From: Campylobacter sp. RM16187
GTDB taxonomy: Bacteria; Campylobacterota; Campylobacteria; Campylobacterales; Campylobacteraceae
Length of the DNA: 64,000 nucleotides
Assembly (NCBI RefSeq): GCF_025319965.1
Contig: NZ_CP012549.1
Span: 868,001-932,000, forward strand
Reading direction: 5' to 3'
Shown: in pieces, positions 23,692 through 32,597 of the stretch
Position numbering within the stretch: position 1 is the first letter of the stretch
Layout of the letters: every line of letters starts with the position of its first letter
Notes under the pieces: generated by a model
Databases searched by the model: none
What the model was told of the DNA's origin: nothing
Seen by the model: the letters and a program-made list of their open reading frames with translations, nothing else
Translations under genes and position numbers: made by a program

Positions 23692-24972
23692 ATGAAAAAG
23701 GCTTATCTGGCGCTCGCTCTTGGTTTAAGTCTAAGTGCAAGCAGTCTAAGCGAGATCATAAACCTAGCCCAGAGCTCAAATTTAGCCCAAATTTCAAACA
23801 TGCAGCCTCAAATCGCCCGACTAAAACAAGAAAGCGTGAATAGTGCGTACTTGCCAAATTTAAGCATAAAGGGCGGATATAACTACCACCTGCTAGATCC
23901 AAGTATATTAACTCCAAAGCAGAGCCTTCAAATTTTAGCAAGCATTGAGCTTTTGCTTTATGATGGAGGCAAGAGGGAAGCTAGCCTAACTGCGCTTAAA
24001 CACCTGCACGGAAGCGAAATTTTAAAAAATGAGGATTTTAAAAACTCTCTTGCACTTGATATTTCAAGGCTTTATTTTAACTTTGTTGCGTTAAACGAGA
24101 TAATTAAAGCAAAAGAGGCTCAGATAAAATACCTTCAAAACGCTCTTGATAGACTTGAGAAATTTTACTCCGCAGGGCTTGCCGCGATCGATGAATTTGA
24201 AGCGATCAAGGCTAAATTTCATGCCGCAAAGGTTGAAGCGCTAAGCTATAAACAAAAGCAAGATGAGATAAACAGCAAGATAAATCTTCTTACAAATCAA
24301 ATTTTAACCCCAAAAGAGGGCTCTAGGATAGATGAGCCAAATTTGGCGCAAGCCTCAAGTAAAACGAGTCTAAAGGTGCTTGAAGAGGAGCTTAAAGCAA
24401 GCAGAGAGGATATAAAGATAGCAGACTCTGCTACGCTTCCGCAAGTTTTCATCAAAGATACATACTCATTTTACCGAAATGACTTTGACAACGACTTTTC
24501 TTCGCTTGATCCGCGTTTTCGCGCTATCACGCCATATCTTGATACTATCTTTAAAAAAAGACATAGGACAAATGAGATAACACTTGGCTTTTCTTGGAAA
24601 ATTTTTGATTTTGGTTCAACCGATAAGGAAAGGCAGATCAAACAGATAAAATCAAATCAAGCGGCTTTAAATTTAGAGCAAAAACGCCTTGAAAACGAGA
24701 TAAATTTAAAAAATTTAAAAAACGAGCTAAATATCTTAAAAGAAAAGATCAAAGCTCATGAGCTGGCACTAAAGGCTGCGGATAGCTCTTATGAGGCAGT
24801 TTTTAAAAAATACGAAGCGGGACTTAGCGGATATGTGGAGTTTTTGCAGGCTTTAACGGCTAAATTTGAGGCAAAAAGCGGACTTGAGCTAAGCAAAGAT
24901 GAGTACGAGATAAAAAAAGCCGAGTTTTTATACGAAAACGGCGAGGAAATTTTAAAGCGAGTGAGAGATTGA
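23692..24972 (+). CDS. cmeD: Outer-membrane efflux protein, TolC family (CmeD-like)
   Basis: The 426-residue protein has a signal peptide (first 18 residues) and two TolC repeats rich in coiled coil (about 30-205 and 215-420). Typical helix segments are ALDISRLYFNFVALNEIIKA and KKYEAGLSGYVEFLQALTAK. It is the first gene of a three-gene operon with an adaptor and an RND pump, the order of cmeDEF in C. jejuni. No lipobox is present, so it is not a lipoprotein. It forms the trimeric exit duct. The name is by gene order and length and not by confirmed orthology. Confidence 0.82.
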   Translation: MKKAYLALALGLSLSASSLSEIINLAQSSNLAQISNMQPQIARLKQESVNSAYLPNLSIKGGYNYHLLDPSILTPKQSLQILASIELLLYDGGKREASLTALKHLHGSEILKNEDFKNSLALDISRLYFNFVALNEIIKAKEAQIKYLQNALDRLEKFYSAGLAAIDEFEAIKAKFHAAKVEALSYKQKQDEINSKINLLTNQILTPKEGSRIDEPNLAQASSKTSLKVLEEELKASREDIKIADSATLPQVFIKDTYSFYRNDFDNDFSSLDPRFRAITPYLDTIFKKRHRTNEITLGFSWKIFDFGSTDKERQIKQIKSNQAALNLEQKRLENEINLKNLKNELNILKEKIKAHELALKAADSSYEAVFKKYEAGLSGYVEFLQALTAKFEAKSGLELSKDEYEIKKAEFLYENGEEILKRVRD

Positions 24973-24973
24973 T

Positions 24974-25717
24974 ATGGGTAAGATTTTAAAAATTTTAATC
25001 GCATTTTGCGTGGCTTTGTGCGCTAACGAGCAAATTTATGCAAATTTTGACGTAGTGGCTAAGCATAGCTCAGAGCTTGCCATAAAGAGCTTTGGTATCG
25101 TTAAGCGAGTAAATGTCGATGTATCAAGCGTGGTTAAAAAGGGCGATGTGCTGGTTGAGCTTGAAAACGAAAGCGAAAAGATCGCGCTTGAAGCAGCTAA
25201 AAATGATCTGGAGCTTGCAAATTTGGCTTTTAAACACACCAAAGATATCCTAGATCGCTTTAAAAAAGTAAAAAGCGTCACATCCGCACAAGCCTACGAA
25301 GACGCCGAATTTGAGTTTAGGCGAGCTAGTTTGGCAGTGCAAAAAGCCAAAATCGCTATCAAAAATGCAAACGAAATGCTTGAAAACAAGCTTTTAAAAG
25401 CACCTTATGACGGAGTGATATCCAAAAAAAGCGTTGAAGTAGGCGAGGGCGTGGGAGGAGTGGCTCAAAAGCTCATTAGTATCTTTTCATATCCCGAGGT
25501 TAAGCTCGTGCTTAGCTTTGATGAGAAATTTAAAGACGCAGTAAAGATAGGAAGCGAGTTTAGATACAGGCTTGATAATTCAAGCGAGGAAAAGGTGGGC
25601 AAGATAGCTCTCATCTATCCTAAGGTGGATACAAAAACGCGTAAAATTTATGCCGAAGTTTATGCGGAAGCACTTACCGTCGGGCTTTTTGGCGAAGGCT
25701 ATATAGTGGTGAAATAG
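24974..25717 (+). CDS. cmeE: Efflux periplasmic adaptor protein (CmeE-like)
   Basis: The 247-residue protein has a signal peptide and a lipoyl-like half motif (VDVSSVVKKGDVLVELENES). A short coiled-coil hairpin follows, then the second lipoyl half (LKAPYDGVISKKSVEVGEGV) and a beta-barrel domain. It is short for an RND adaptor (usually 350-400), as I recall for C. jejuni CmeE. It links the inner-membrane pump to the outer-membrane channel. It starts one base after the cmeD stop and ends directly at the cmeF start. Confidence 0.82.
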   Translation: MGKILKILIAFCVALCANEQIYANFDVVAKHSSELAIKSFGIVKRVNVDVSSVVKKGDVLVELENESEKIALEAAKNDLELANLAFKHTKDILDRFKKVKSVTSAQAYEDAEFEFRRASLAVQKAKIAIKNANEMLENKLLKAPYDGVISKKSVEVGEGVGGVAQKLISIFSYPEVKLVLSFDEKFKDAVKIGSEFRYRLDNSSEEKVGKIALIYPKVDTKTRKIYAEVYAEALTVGLFGEGYIVVK

Positions 25718-28700
25718 ATGTATAGATTTGCCATAAACCGTCCCATAACTACGCTCATGATATTTATGTCGCTTGTTGTTTTTGGCGTCATGTCACTGCA
25801 AAGAATGCCCGTAAATCTCTTTCCTGAGATTGAAATTCCGCTTATCAAGATCACTACCTACGCAAGCGGCGATATGAATCTGATCGAATCAAAAGTGACA
25901 AAAAAGATCGAGGATGAGATCTCCACGATCGACGGCATAGATAAAATTCACTCATACAGCTACAATAATCTAAGTGTGGTGCTTATACAGTTTGATCTTG
26001 AAAAAGATATCAATGTAGCTGCCGATGACGTGCGCGATAAAGTTAGTAAAGCTGGCGTTGAAGGCAGAAGCGAGATAGAAAAGATAAAAGGAACGGGAGA
26101 TAGAATTTTAAATATCTTCGTAAGCTCAAAGAGCGGTGACGAGGTTGCGCTTATGAAGCTTGTGGATGAGAAGGTAAAGCCCTTTTTGCAGCGAATCGAC
26201 GGGATAGGTAAAGTCGGTGATGTGGGTTTTTTAGAGCCTCAGGTTAAAATTTATCTTGATCCTTTTAAACTTGATAAATTTAGGCTAAATGCAAATGATA
26301 TTGCAAATTTGATAAAAACTCAAAATTTAAAAGCTCCTCTTGGCAAGCTTGAAAGCGCAAATTCGCAGCTTTTCTTAAAGAGCAGTTTTGACGCTAAGAG
26401 TATAGAGGAGCTTAAGGAGCTTAGGCTTGCTAGCGGAGTGTTTTTAAAGGATGTCGCACGCATAGAGCTTGACAAACAAGATACCGACAGTATCGCCGTG
26501 ATGAACGGCAAGCAAGGCGTCATGCTTGAGCTTTTAAAGATAAGCGGTGTAAATGCGCTAGCCACGATAGAAAACGTAAAGTCCAAGATAGATGAGTTAA
26601 GTCAGATCGTGGGCGAAGAGTATGAGCTAAAGATCGCTTTTGACAACAGCGAAAACATCACAAAGCACATCGGGCAAGTTGGCTTTGATATGGTTCTTGG
26701 CGTTGTTTTAACCATCTTTATAGTCTTTTTCTTTCTTAGAAATTTTAGTTCCACTGTTATCTCGGCGCTTTCCATACCTACGAGCATTATCGGGACGTTT
26801 TTTATCATCGATATGCTTGGATTTGACCTAAATCGCCTTACTTTAATCGCGCTTACACTTGGAATTGGAATTTTTATCGATGATGCGATAGTTGTTATAG
26901 AAAATATCTCAAAAAAGATGCAAGAAGGCGAGACAAACCCGTTAAAAGCAAGCTTTGCCGGAGTTGGCGAGATAACATTTAGCGTTCTTTCCATAAGTGC
27001 TGTTTTACTCTGCGTGTTTGTGCCTATTGCATTCATGGAAGGCATTGTTGGCAGATACTTTAACTCCTTTGCCATGAGCGTAGCGGGCGGTATCGCCGTA
27101 TCGTTTTTCGTTTCCATAATGCTTATACCAAGCCTTGGCGCTAGATTTTTAAACGCACAAGAGGGCAAATTCTTTCATCTTACGGAGCCTTTTTTCGTCG
27201 CTCTTGAAAACGGCTATGCGTGGCTTTTGGCGATTATTTTAAAATTTAAAACTCTATTTGTGGTTTTAAGCCTTGCTTTGCTTGCGCTTTGCATGAGCCT
27301 TGCCATGAAAGTCGGCATGGATTTTATGCCTATTGAAGATAATGGCGAATTTGAAATTTTCATTAAAGCCCAGCCCGGAATTTCACTTGTTGCTATGAGT
27401 GAAAAGTCCTCGGTCGTGCTTGATGAGCTAAATAAAGACCCACGTGTGGATTATGCCTATATGCTTGTAGGATATACCGACGCTAAGGATGCTTTTAAGG
27501 CTAAAATTTACGCTAAATTAAAAGATATAAAAGAGCGCAAAGATAGGCAGCCTCAGATCATGGAAGAGTATAGAAAGAAGCTTAAGATCGATGGTTTAAA
27601 TATCAAAATTTCAGCCCTTCCTATGGTTGATGCAGGCGGAGCAAACGAGCCTGTGCAGCTAGTTATCACGGGTGATAGTTTAGAAAAACTTGATGAAATT
27701 TTATCTCAGGCTAGGAAAATTTTAGAGAGCGTTAGCGGAGTTGTCGATATAAGCAGCGACAACGAAGATAGGATAAATCAGCTTGAAATTTCGGTAAATA
27801 AAGAAAAAGCCAAGCGTCTTGGTATAAGCCAATATGATATCACAAGGGTGGTTTACGGCTCTTTTGGGCAAAATTTCCTCGGCTCTTTTGACGATGGCAA
27901 TGACCAATACGACATAATGCTTAGATTTGATGACGAGTATAGAAAGGATATAACTTCACTTGAAAAGCTGCATATCAGAAGTGCAAGCGGTGAAGCTATC
28001 GCGCTAAATTCGGTTGCAAATTTTAAGCTTACTAAGACCTTTTCATCGATCATGCGATTTAACAAACAGCGCCAAATTTTAATCGTAGCAAACGTTGATA
28101 ACATCCCGCTTGATAACGTGCAAAAAGTTGTCGATGAGCAAATTCCAAGCATACTGCCAAAGGGGTATGATTACCGCATGACGGGTTTTATCGAGCTTAT
28201 GAATGATACTAATGAGGCGTTTATATTTACGATTAGCCTTAGTGTAATTCTCATATACATGATACTAGCTGCACTTTATGAGAGCCTTATCATGCCTTTT
28301 ATCATCATGATATCCATGCCTTTAGCCTTTGGCGGAGTTGCCGTGGGGCTTTATCTAAGCGGAAATTCTTTCAGTCTTTTTGTGATGGTTGGAGCGATTT
28401 TGCTATTTGGAATGGTCGGTAAAAACGCCATTTTGGTTGTGGACTTTGCAAACAGATACGCAAACGAGGGCATGAATGTAAATGAAGCCATCATAAAGGC
28501 GGGCTCAAAGAGGCTTAGAGCGATACTGATGACAACCTTTGCGATGATATTTGCGATGCTTCCGCTTGCTCTTTCAAGAGGCGCAGGATATGAGGGCAAC
28601 TCACCTATGGCTATATCTATCATCTCAGGACTTATTAGCTCGACTATCCTTACGCTGTTTTTGGTGCCTGCGCTGTTTGGAATAACCTATAAGATAGATA

Positions 28701-28738
28701 AATTTATCGGCAAAATTTACAAAAGAGATCAAATTTAA
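25718..28738 (+). CDS. cmeF: RND multidrug efflux transporter (CmeF-like)
   Basis: The 1006-residue protein has the RND layout: one N-terminal helix (RFAINRPITTLMIFMSLVVF), a large periplasmic loop, five helices, a second helix and loop, and the final helices. The proton-relay residues are visible as two Asp in GIFIDDAIVVIENIS (helix 4) and Lys in MVGKNAILVVDFAN (helix 10), the pattern of HAE1-type drug pumps and not metal pumps. It exports drugs, bile salts or detergents with CmeD and CmeE. The start codon directly follows the cmeE stop. Confidence 0.9.
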   Translation: MYRFAINRPITTLMIFMSLVVFGVMSLQRMPVNLFPEIEIPLIKITTYASGDMNLIESKVTKKIEDEISTIDGIDKIHSYSYNNLSVVLIQFDLEKDINVAADDVRDKVSKAGVEGRSEIEKIKGTGDRILNIFVSSKSGDEVALMKLVDEKVKPFLQRIDGIGKVGDVGFLEPQVKIYLDPFKLDKFRLNANDIANLIKTQNLKAPLGKLESANSQLFLKSSFDAKSIEELKELRLASGVFLKDVARIELDKQDTDSIAVMNGKQGVMLELLKISGVNALATIENVKSKIDELSQIVGEEYELKIAFDNSENITKHIGQVGFDMVLGVVLTIFIVFFFLRNFSSTVISALSIPTSIIGTFFIIDMLGFDLNRLTLIALTLGIGIFIDDAIVVIENISKKMQEGETNPLKASFAGVGEITFSVLSISAVLLCVFVPIAFMEGIVGRYFNSFAMSVAGGIAVSFFVSIMLIPSLGARFLNAQEGKFFHLTEPFFVALENGYAWLLAIILKFKTLFVVLSLALLALCMSLAMKVGMDFMPIEDNGEFEIFIKAQPGISLVAMSEKSSVVLDELNKDPRVDYAYMLVGYTDAKDAFKAKIYAKLKDIKERKDRQPQIMEEYRKKLKIDGLNIKISALPMVDAGGANEPVQLVITGDSLEKLDEILSQARKILESVSGVVDISSDNEDRINQLEISVNKEKAKRLGISQYDITRVVYGSFGQNFLGSFDDGNDQYDIMLRFDDEYRKDITSLEKLHIRSASGEAIALNSVANFKLTKTFSSIMRFNKQRQILIVANVDNIPLDNVQKVVDEQIPSILPKGYDYRMTGFIELMNDTNEAFIFTISLSVILIYMILAALYESLIMPFIIMISMPLAFGGVAVGLYLSGNSFSLFVMVGAILLFGMVGKNAILVVDFANRYANEGMNVNEAIIKAGSKRLRAILMTTFAMIFAMLPLALSRGAGYEGNSPMAISIISGLISSTILTLFLVPALFGITYKIDKFIGKIYKRDQI

Positions 28739-28747
28739 GGATCCAAA

Positions 28748-29362
28748 ATGAGCTTTAGAGCCTTTTATCTGCTTGTTTTTATCGGGATTTTATTTAGCGG
28801 TTGTGCCTCTTTAAGCCCGGCTAAAAATCAAAATTTACATAGTAAATCAAACAATGCTGAAGCCAAGCAAGAGCATATCTGCAAGGATAAAACCTCAAGC
28901 GAGTGTAACGATATGGGTGTTGAGTTTGAGCTTGCGGATGATTTTAAGAGTGCTGAAATTTGCTATGAGGAGGCTTGCAAGAGCGACCTTGCGGTAGCCT
29001 GCTCAAATCTTGGCTCGCTTTATCAGAGATTTGGTGATGATAAAAACGATGCGGAAGTGTTAAACCTCTTTTTAAAATCTTGCAGGCTAAATAGCAAATA
29101 CGGCTGTTATAATGCAGGCAATTCATATAGACTAGGCACCGAGACGGGACATAATTTCGTGCGAGCTATAAAGCTCTATGAAAAAGCCTGTATAGATCTT
29201 AAGCACTCAAAGAGCTGTACGAATTTAGGCGGTATGCATCATTTCTCTTTAGGAGTTGAGGGCGGTAGCAGAGATGTGGCTAGGAAGTATTATAAGATGG
29301 GTTGCGAGCTTGGCGATGAAGTAGGGTGTAAAAATTTCTCCTTGCTTGAGGATAAATTTTAG
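28748..29362 (+). CDS. Sel1-repeat lipoprotein (Hcp-like, cysteine-rich)
   Basis: The 204-residue product has a lipoprotein signal with lipobox LFSGC at residues 16-20. Sel1-like repeats follow with paired cysteines about seven residues apart (CYEEACKSDLAVAC, CRLNSKYGC, CIDLKHSKSC, CELGDEVGC), as in Helicobacter cysteine-rich proteins. These alpha/alpha repeats mediate protein contacts. It lies 9 bases after the efflux operon and may be co-transcribed. The partner is unknown. Confidence 0.8.
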   Translation: MSFRAFYLLVFIGILFSGCASLSPAKNQNLHSKSNNAEAKQEHICKDKTSSECNDMGVEFELADDFKSAEICYEEACKSDLAVACSNLGSLYQRFGDDKNDAEVLNLFLKSCRLNSKYGCYNAGNSYRLGTETGHNFVRAIKLYEKACIDLKHSKSCTNLGGMHHFSLGVEGGSRDVARKYYKMGCELGDEVGCKNFSLLEDKF

Positions 29363-30525
29363 CTCCAGCTTACTTTAAAAGTCGTGTTTTGACCGATCTC
29401 GCTTTCGCAAATTATGCTTAAATCGTTGCTTTCGCAAACTCTTTTTACCAAATTCAGTCCTATACCAAATCCGCCTTGGTCGTTGTTAAAGCGTGTGTAG
29501 CGATCGTAAATTTTCTTTTGCTGCTCTTTACTGATACCTTCGCCGCTATTTGTGATGGCAAATTCATTTTTGCTTAAATTTATACTTACAAATCCGCCTA
29601 CATTTGAATATTTTATAGCGTTACTGATGAGGTTATCTATCATTCTTCTTACCTCATAGAGGTTTGCGTTTATACTCGCTTCGCTTAAATTTATTTGCGG
29701 GCTGATTGAGCGTTTGGCAAAAAACGGAGCGAAATATTCAAGCCGTTCGTTAAATAGATTTTTTAAATTTATCTGCTCTTTTTTGCTTGCGTCGCTTTTG
29801 CTAAAGGATAGGTAGGTAAGATCTTCATAGATATTACTTAGGCTTCTAGCTGCCAGTTCGATGTTATTAAGGCGTTTTAAATTTTTGCTGCTAAGCGTGT
29901 TTTTATCGGTTGTTTCTATACTCATCATTATTATGCTAAGGGGCGTGTTTATCTCGTGCGTTGAGTCTTTTATGAAGCGATTTAGCGCATTTATCTTGGC
30001 GTGAAGCGGCTCTAAAGAAAGCTTTGCCAAGTAGTAGGCTATAACCATGATAATTGTAAGTATCAGAAGTAAATTTCCTAAATTTTTAAGCTTTAAGAGA
30101 TTTAAATCGCTTCTTATATCTCTTCCTTCAAGCAATATATTTGCCGTTGAGAGCTCTCCGGTAGCATTGCTTTCCATGCTTTGAAGTGCTTCGTATATGA
30201 CTACCTTGCCATCTTTTAAAAACGCTACGTTTTTTTTGGTATCTTGCAGACACTCAGTGTCTTGATAGATTATCTTACCTTCTTTTGAGACGATACACGC
30301 GCTTACTTGTTTTTCTTGCATGAGTGCAGCGGCGGAATTTATGCCGTTCATGCTGGCTTTCATGTAAATTCCCATTTTTATCTCTTTAAGATTTTTTGCT
30401 TCGTTTGAGATAAGTGCCTCTTTTGCCATTTTGTAATCGTTTATCGAAAAATAGCTTAAAAATAGCGCACTGGTGATTAGATAGAGGGATAAAATTTTAG
30501 ATATTATCTTGGTTTTTTCAGACAT
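29359..30525 (-). CDS. Two-component sensor histidine kinase
   Basis: The protein (388 aa from the ATG at 30525; a GTG at 30540 is an alternative) has membrane helices near residues 8-28 and 148-168 flanking a periplasmic sensor of about 115 residues. The H box with phospho-acceptor His190 (THEINTPLSIIMMS) follows, then the N box (NLISNAIKYS), and the G boxes (NSGEGIS, GFGIGLNLVKRV). It overlaps the end of the response regulator. The signal is unknown. Co-expression with an exported Met/Lys/Asp-rich protein hints at envelope or metal stress, which is inference. Confidence 0.9.
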   Translation of the reverse strand: MSEKTKIISKILSLYLITSALFLSYFSINDYKMAKEALISNEAKNLKEIKMGIYMKASMNGINSAAALMQEKQVSACIVSKEGKIIYQDTECLQDTKKNVAFLKDGKVVIYEALQSMESNATGELSTANILLEGRDIRSDLNLLKLKNLGNLLLILTIIMVIAYYLAKLSLEPLHAKINALNRFIKDSTHEINTPLSIIMMSIETTDKNTLSSKNLKRLNNIELAARSLSNIYEDLTYLSFSKSDASKKEQINLKNLFNERLEYFAPFFAKRSISPQINLSEASINANLYEVRRMIDNLISNAIKYSNVGGFVSINLSKNEFAITNSGEGISKEQQKKIYDRYTRFNNDQGGFGIGLNLVKRVCESNDLSIICESEIGQNTTFKVSWS

Positions 30526-31180
30526 AGATGTAGCCGTCACCTCTTTTGTTTATGATGCTGTCCTTGCCTAAAATTTGGCGTAAAGTCCTTATATATACGC
30601 GCAAACTTTGCTCGCTTGGCTCTTCGTCATATCCCCAAATTTTATCATATATAATCTCTTTTGTAAGAAGCTTGTTTTTGTTTTGTAAAAATAGCGCTAA
30701 AAGCTCGCTCTCTTTGTTTGAGATATTTACGTTTTCACCGTCTTTTTGAACTGTTTTGCTGTCTATGTGAAATCTAAACCCGTCGGCAATTTCGATAAAG
30801 TCATCGTTTGTATGTGAGAAATTTCGCCTAAGTAAATTTTTGATACGCAAAAGCAACTCTTTAAGCTCATAGGGTTTTTTGAGGTAGTCATCGCAACCGC
30901 TTTTATAGCCCACCTCAAGATCTTCTATAGTATTTAGGGAGGTCGTAAATATAGCAGGCGTAGTTACGTCAGCCTTCCTTAAAGACGATAGAAGCGAAAA
31001 TCCATCGCCTTTAGGAATTTTAACGTCAAGTATCAAGATATCGAATTTTTGCTCATAGGCTAGATCAAGAGCGGTTTTAGCATCTATGCAAGCGGTTATA
31101 TTATAATCTCTCTCGCTTAGATACTCGGTTATCATTTCGCTTAGAATTTCATCATCTTCTACGAGCAAAATTCTTGTCAT
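30518..31180 (-). CDS. OmpR-family response regulator
   Basis: The 220-residue protein has a receiver domain with acidic pocket EDDE (residues 8-11), phospho-acceptor Asp52 (LILDVKIPKG) and Lys102-type KKPYELKELL. A winged-helix DNA-binding domain covers about 125-220 (SNKESELLALFLQNKNKLLT, then SLRVYIRTLRQILG). Its start codon overlaps the stop of the MxKDx protein gene as TAATG, so its translation is coupled to that gene. It is paired with the downstream kinase. Confidence 0.93.
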   Translation of the reverse strand: MTRILLVEDDEILSEMITEYLSERDYNITACIDAKTALDLAYEQKFDILILDVKIPKGDGFSLLSSLRKADVTTPAIFTTSLNTIEDLEVGYKSGCDDYLKKPYELKELLLRIKNLLRRNFSHTNDDFIEIADGFRFHIDSKTVQKDGENVNISNKESELLALFLQNKNKLLTKEIIYDKIWGYDEEPSEQSLRVYIRTLRQILGKDSIINKRGDGYIYV

Positions 31181-31431
31181 TACATTATGCCTTCAGGTTT
31201 TTTCATCTCTTTTTTCATTTCATCTTTTTTCATCATCATATCATCTTTTTTGCCAGACATATCTTTTTTCATGTCGTTTTTCATCTCGTCTTTGTGCATT
31301 TTCATATCATCTTTCATCTCTTTTGCCATCGGCATATCTTTTGACATCATATCATCTTTTTTCATATCTGCCGCCATAGCGCCACCAACCATAAACATAG
31401 CGCCAAGCGCAACTAAAACTAACTTTTTCAT
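31180..31431 (-). CDS. Secreted MxKDx pentapeptide-repeat protein (83 aa)
   Basis: A clear signal peptide (residues 1-20, ending GGAMA) precedes a 63-residue mature chain that consists almost only of Met, Lys, Asp and Glu: 17 Met, 18 Lys and 17 Asp/Glu. Repeats such as MSKDM, MHKDE, MKKDM and MKKDE match the MxKDx pentapeptide family, which as far as I know has no established function. There is no Cys and one His. Met-rich periplasmic peptides can bind copper or silver, but the alternating charges might equally suit a coiled or disordered protein. It is the first gene of an operon with the response regulator and kinase. Confidence 0.8.
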   Translation of the reverse strand: MKKLVLVALGAMFMVGGAMAADMKKDDMMSKDMPMAKEMKDDMKMHKDEMKNDMKKDMSGKKDDMMMKKDEMKKEMKKPEGIM

Positions 31432-31502
31432 TTTGTCTCCTTGTGATAAATTATGCTGAAATCTTAACCAAGAAGTATAAAGTGAGTGTGAAATATAAAA
31501 AA

Positions 31503-32411
31503 TTACAAAAATCCGCAGATAAAATATACCAAAGGAAGACTGATAAAGCTAAATGCAACGCCTGTAGCTACGGCTGAAACTGCAAGCTGACTGTCTAAAT
31601 TTGCCTTCATTATCATCGCACTTGCTAAAACCATCGGCGGCATGGCACACTGAAGAATTCCTATGAGCCATTTAGGGCTAAATTCAACGCTAAATATTAA
31701 AGCTATAAGGATAAATATAAGAGGAGCTACTAGCATTTTGCCTGCGATTACGATTAAAGTGGCTTTATATGAGCTTCTTATGCTTCTAAAACCAAGTCCG
31801 ATACCTATAGCAAAAAGGGCGACCGGAACAACGCTTTGGCTAAAAAGATTAAGCGCGGTAAAGATAACTGAAGGAAGCTCGATACCTCTTAGTATAAGAC
31901 CTGCTATAAGTGCGATAAATGGCGGAAATTTAAGCACTTTTATCGTGTTTTGAACCAAAGAGACCTTTGCGGGAGCTCCAAAAGATAGTATGAATGGGCC
32001 AAGTATTGATATGGGTATGGATGTGGCGAACTGATCGTAAAATATAACTTCATTTAAAGCATCTTCTCCAAAAAAGCCCGTGATGATAGGCATACCGATA
32101 AAGATGGTGTTGCCAAACATCGCCAGCAATAAAGCGCTAATGGCTGTAGCTTGGCTAAATTTAAACACCTTGCAGATAAAAAACACGATAAAAGCGGCTA
32201 CAAACGAGGATAAAAAGCCTGCCAGGATTATGTTTATGAGAGTTTTATCTATACTTACGTGATAAATTTTATCAAATATCAATGCGGGCAGAGCAAAACA
32301 TAGTGCGTAATCTATAAAAATACTCGCTTGCTTTTGCTCGAAAATTTTAACTTTTTTTGCAAAATATCCGGAAGCTATAAGAATAAATATTGATAGCAGG
32401 GGAGTAAGCAT
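31503..32411 (-). CDS. AEC family transporter (auxin efflux carrier-like permease)
   Basis: The 302-residue protein has about ten hydrophobic helices in two halves. It carries the family signatures LIASGYFAKK near the N-terminus, MFGNTIFIGMPIITGFFGED in the first half and CAMPPMVLASAMI in the second. AEC carriers export or import small organic acids such as malate or malonate. The substrate is not visible from sequence or neighbours. It appears to be a single gene. Confidence 0.82.
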   Translation of the reverse strand: MLTPLLSIFILIASGYFAKKVKIFEQKQASIFIDYALCFALPALIFDKIYHVSIDKTLINIILAGFLSSFVAAFIVFFICKVFKFSQATAISALLLAMFGNTIFIGMPIITGFFGEDALNEVIFYDQFATSIPISILGPFILSFGAPAKVSLVQNTIKVLKFPPFIALIAGLILRGIELPSVIFTALNLFSQSVVPVALFAIGIGLGFRSIRSSYKATLIVIAGKMLVAPLIFILIALIFSVEFSPKWLIGILQCAMPPMVLASAMIMKANLDSQLAVSAVATGVAFSFISLPLVYFICGFL

Positions 32412-32557
32412 AATTTTCTTTATCTTTTAAATTTAAGCCAAAATTATATGGTAATGGTTATTAAATAAAAATAAAAATTCTTTTGTAAATATTAATAAAG
32501 TTAATATTTGTATATTAAAAATTTTTGAATTTAACGTATTTTTTACAAAATTTTTAA

Positions 32558-32563
32558 TATAAT
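32558..32563 (+). promoter_or_regulatory. Candidate -10 box (TATAAT) for macAB operon
   Basis: TTTTTAATATAATACTTG sits about 35 bases upstream of macA in a T-rich stretch. The 186-base gap to the divergent AEC gene holds nothing else that I can support. Confidence 0.5.
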
Positions 32564-32597
32564 ACTTGATTTAAATTTAAAAATTCAAAGTAATAGT

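Noticed and set aside
26602-27168. 188-codon leftward open frame inside the RND pump gene
   Set aside because: The opposite strand encodes conserved RND transporter motifs; the frame is a shadow.
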